Shown here in pieces: positions 29,201 to 32,033 of a stretch of DNA of 32,033 nucleotides. The notes below the pieces were generated by a model. It saw only the letters and a list, made by a program, of their open reading frames with translations, was not told the DNA's origin and ran no database searches. Each line of letters opens with the position of its first letter. Position 1 is the stretch's first letter. A program made the translations under genes and the position numbers. Source of the DNA: Ophiostoma sp. CBS 140.51 (lineage: Eukaryota > Ascomycota > Sordariomycetes > Ophiostomatales > Ophiostomataceae); contig JANSLP010000360.1 of the NCBI GenBank assembly GCA_029298735.1, positions 1 through 32,033 of the forward strand, in the 5' to 3' direction.

Positions 29201-32033
29201 AAAAGGCGAAAAGAGGAAGAGGACGCGAGAGAATAAGCCGTATCGTAACTCTGCAACTCTACATCTGAGCGCACACCTTTTCTTTCCGATCCCCAGCGGC
29301 TCCGGATGCTGCCCATAAGATGCCCTTGTAGAGGTGTAGAGGCTCTGACGAGCTGTCTCACCGCAGGCACAGCAGGAGAAGAGTCAGAAACAAACGGGCT
29401 TGTCTTCTACGAGCAAAAGATCGAGCAGATGAGTTTATTATGGGCAAAATCATTCACACGGTGTGCATCAAAAGCAGAAGAGAAGTGTCGACAGTTGGTT
29501 GAGAACAGTGCGTCCCACCTTTTCTTTGAGACGTTTCTGCTCCGAGGAACCACCTGGTCCGTTCTGCCCTTATTATCCTCCCAATTATCCCTCTTATCCT
29601 CTCCAAAAACAAACCCCAACCTTGTCGATTCCTCTGTTAAGTTTGGTGAGGCCGGCCATAGGACTTTGAGGCTGGCTACCAACTTGAGACGACAAGCGCT
29701 GTCCATCTCACTCTCTCTTTTCCTTGGTGCTGAGTTGCTCACCATCACAAAGTTGCATCAACCCACTGAGGAAGGTGCGGCGGGCCCCGTCCCCTGCCCG
29801 ATCTAATCCAGTCCAGAAGCCGTCTAGAACTCTTTTCCCTTCCTTCGTCGCTTGCATGTTTTTGAACAGTACTCCGTACTCCTCCGTGAACATGCCTACA
29901 ATCCAGCGGTCTACAACGTCCTTGCACCGAGTGCGACGGTGTGCGATACGAGAACGTCCCCCTGCTGTTTGCGGTCAACCTTGCTGAACACAGGCTCCAG
30001 TCCAGGCTTCGACTTTGAATTTACAATTTCCAAGAGATGCACGCCTGTTGCCTTGACTTTGTGTGGAGATGAAAAGAGCAACAGAGGACAGATTGAAAGA
30101 TTCAAAAGAGACGATATCACAGAAGCCTATTCTCGTCAATTGAACGGGTGCCTGTTTCTTGACTCCATTTTCAATATCCACAGTGTGTTTTCAAGACAGA
30201 ACTGGGGCAGCGCGCTTCGTCCCCGCCCGGCTTCTACTTCCTAGCGCAAGAAACAGCCCAGACAGTGGACAGTCTGCTCCGTATGACAGGGGACCCGCCT
30301 CCAGTATCTTGAATGATGGACTTCTTTTTGTCCTTTCTCATTTTACCCAAAAAACAAGGTGAACGACTCCATTTTCATATCGTGAGGAAATGCCACAGCT
30401 ACGACATGTATCTGCACCTCTTTGCAGCTGAATATTGTGTAGTTTGACCTCTTGACCACACGCAAACGCAAGGGGGTGGAGTATGCAGTAGGTGTTTTCT
30501 ATTTTTCTCGATCGACTTCTCCCACCGCCTTCTTAAAATCCATAGAAAGTACAGGTCTGCAACCAACAGCGGTCACACCGCCTTGAAACACAGGAGTAAA
30601 AAAGAGCATGGCCGCCAAAGGGAGGAGAAGTGAGGGCGTCTCATGGCATGGTTTGGCCTGGGGGCTGGCCAGGCCGCTCGCCTTACTTTGCTATTTCAAT
30701 GGAGTGGAGAACAGCTGCACGTTCGGGCGTTTTGAAATAGAACGCCACAGGCGTACAGCATACAACGTGCGAGAATGTCGTTTGGCTTCTTGTGGAAACA
30801 CATGAGATGGGCCTCGTTTTTTCTGCCGTTTTTATTGTGACCATCGAGTGAATGAACCAGACAAAAAGATGTCGTGGGTGAAAAAAGGCGTCCTCATTTG
30901 ACGTCCACAGAGTGAAGGAGGAGGTGAAAAAAGGTGTGGGTGGGTTCATGTGGTTTGTGTGGGGGAGATATCGAAGAGGAGGAGTCAAACGGGAAGCATC
31001 AAAATGGGAAACCGAAAAAGAAAAGAGAAAAATAGGAAAATTGGAAAAGAGAACGCCGGCTGGTCTCTCAAAGCAAACTTGGCAGCCTCACATGTTCAAA
31101 TATGGGAGCTTTGAATGGATGGACGGGGTCTGGATGGGATGGGGGCCTCAATCACACGCTGCTTCTTCTCTCCGTTGGCGTTGGCGATGGAAGGATTGAT
31201 GGAGGTGGAGAGGTGTGGCTGCTGGCTGCCTGTTGGTTCGTTCCTTTTGTGCATTTTGTGGGCGAGGGAAAGGAAAAAAGTGGTGTGGGCAAGCGAGCAC
31301 CGAAAGTGAATGTGGGTAGCCTGTTATCAGACAAAAGAATAGGCCACCGAGTAACAAAACAGGCAGATATCGTGAAGAAAGGCAGAAGAAGACAAACATC
31401 AGACAAAGGGAAAGAGGACACCATCCCGAACCTGATCGCCAGAGATCTGAGAAAGAAAAGCTGGAGAACAGAGGACCCAAGGGAAAGCAAATCCAAAACC
31501 CACACAGCCCAGTCCAGTCTGCTCCCGGCATTGAGAAGCGAAGAGAAACGGACAGGAAACACGGCACCGAGAGAGAGCGATATCGAGATGAGACCAAGCA
31601 AGTCAGGGACCAACAAGTCAACGTCGTTAATGTCCAGGGTCCCAACTATGCTTGTATATTTCGTCACATCTTTGTTCCAATATGAGCGTTTGCTTGGCTG
31701 TCTGGTGTCTTGACGTCCCCTCTTTCGCCAAACCGCCACTTCTACCGTGCCGTGCCGTACTGAAGTCCAGAGTATCGTCCAAAAATGTTCTCGCGCATTT
31801 AATTGACAGAAAAGTAGGGTCAACATAGCACCTTCAATCGCCTCTCTCTAAACGTGGGGGTGTGAGGAAAACCGCAAAGAGGGTGTGCACACTTCTCTTT
31901 CTGTCACATCGTTCGTGTCGGCAAGAGGAAAAGGGCTCTCTGAAAAATAGAACGTGACAAGTTTAAGTGTTGGTCCATTTTTGTAAGAGAATATTTTCAC
32001 AATATCTGTTTTTAGAAAATAAAAACTGGTGGG
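26231..32033. other. Gene-free right end of the window
   Basis: I found no coding sequence with family motifs on either strand, no tRNA or 5S rRNA gene and no transposase. Composition alternates: plus-strand C/T-rich patches near 28.16-28.29 and 28.69-28.83 kb, plus-strand G/A-rich sequence near 30.9-31.6 kb. A/C-rich, leader-like sequence at 28.45-28.59 kb precedes an ATG at 28589 (145 codons, to 29026), treated as unsupported. Short spaced copies of GTGCCA(A/G)A occur at about 27071-27096. The end is A/T-rich. Confidence 0.45.

Noticed and set aside
31152..31826. Minus-strand frame of 224 codons at the right end
   Set aside because: It lies in strand-biased G/A-rich DNA, overlaps another long frame, and gives a Leu/Ser/Phe-rich product without recognisable motifs.
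1..32033. CRISPR arrays, integrated virus, transposase or reverse transcriptase genes, dispersed 5S rRNA
   Set aside because: I looked for regularly spaced repeats, family motifs of mobile-element enzymes and conserved 5S rRNA segments, and found none.

Overview
The window looks like nuclear DNA of a filamentous ascomycete (Pezizomycotina, most likely a Sordariomycete; placement near Ophiostomatales is only an impression). The evidence is short spliceosomal introns (52-104 nt) with GTAAGT-like donors and CTAAC/CTAAT branch sites, a filamentous-fungus-type Atg1 kinase with a tandem MIT C-terminus, PhyA-like phytase signatures, and A/C-rich or pyrimidine-rich leaders before start codons. There is no bacterial operon structure, no CRISPR array, no recognisable transposase and no complete tRNA or rRNA gene.

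Layout from left to right. (1) An 8-exon acetoacetyl-CoA synthetase gene on the minus strand (235-2689), reconstructed here exon by exon and intact (679 aa). (2) A minus-strand gene of unknown function (secure part about 3661-6154, possible 5' exons up to 6546). It has an acidic, disordered N-terminal half and a folded-looking C-terminal half, and its reading frame changes near 5.26-5.36 kb. (3) A 5.5-kb gene-poor stretch (6.55-12.05 kb) between divergent genes, with a plausible core promoter at 10.45-10.51 kb. (4) A plus-strand 810-aa Ser/Gln-rich protein with a CRIB-like motif (12050-14482). (5) A plus-strand histidine acid phosphatase of the phytase type with an N-terminal membrane anchor (15240-17219). 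(6) A plus-strand P-loop kinase of the zeta-toxin-like family (18522-19628). (7) The autophagy kinase ATG1 on the minus strand (20912-24186, two exons, 1056 aa), convergent with (6). (8) 7.8 kb with no convincing gene (24187-32033).

The genes do not form a cluster or a common pathway. They look like an ordinary housekeeping and accessory neighbourhood: ketone-body carbon use (AACS), phosphate release at a membrane (phytase-like), autophagy initiation (ATG1), probable Rho-GTPase signalling (CRIB-like protein) and a small-molecule kinase of unknown substrate (zeta-like).

The points most worth a second look are the frame break in the unknown gene, a structured segment with tRNA-promoter-like boxes and a T5 tract between the zeta-like gene and ATG1 (20.13-20.40 kb), a 17-bp-stem hairpin upstream of AACS, the membrane-anchored phytase architecture, and the two very long gene-free regions. 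I saw no clear, previously undescribed multi-gene system.
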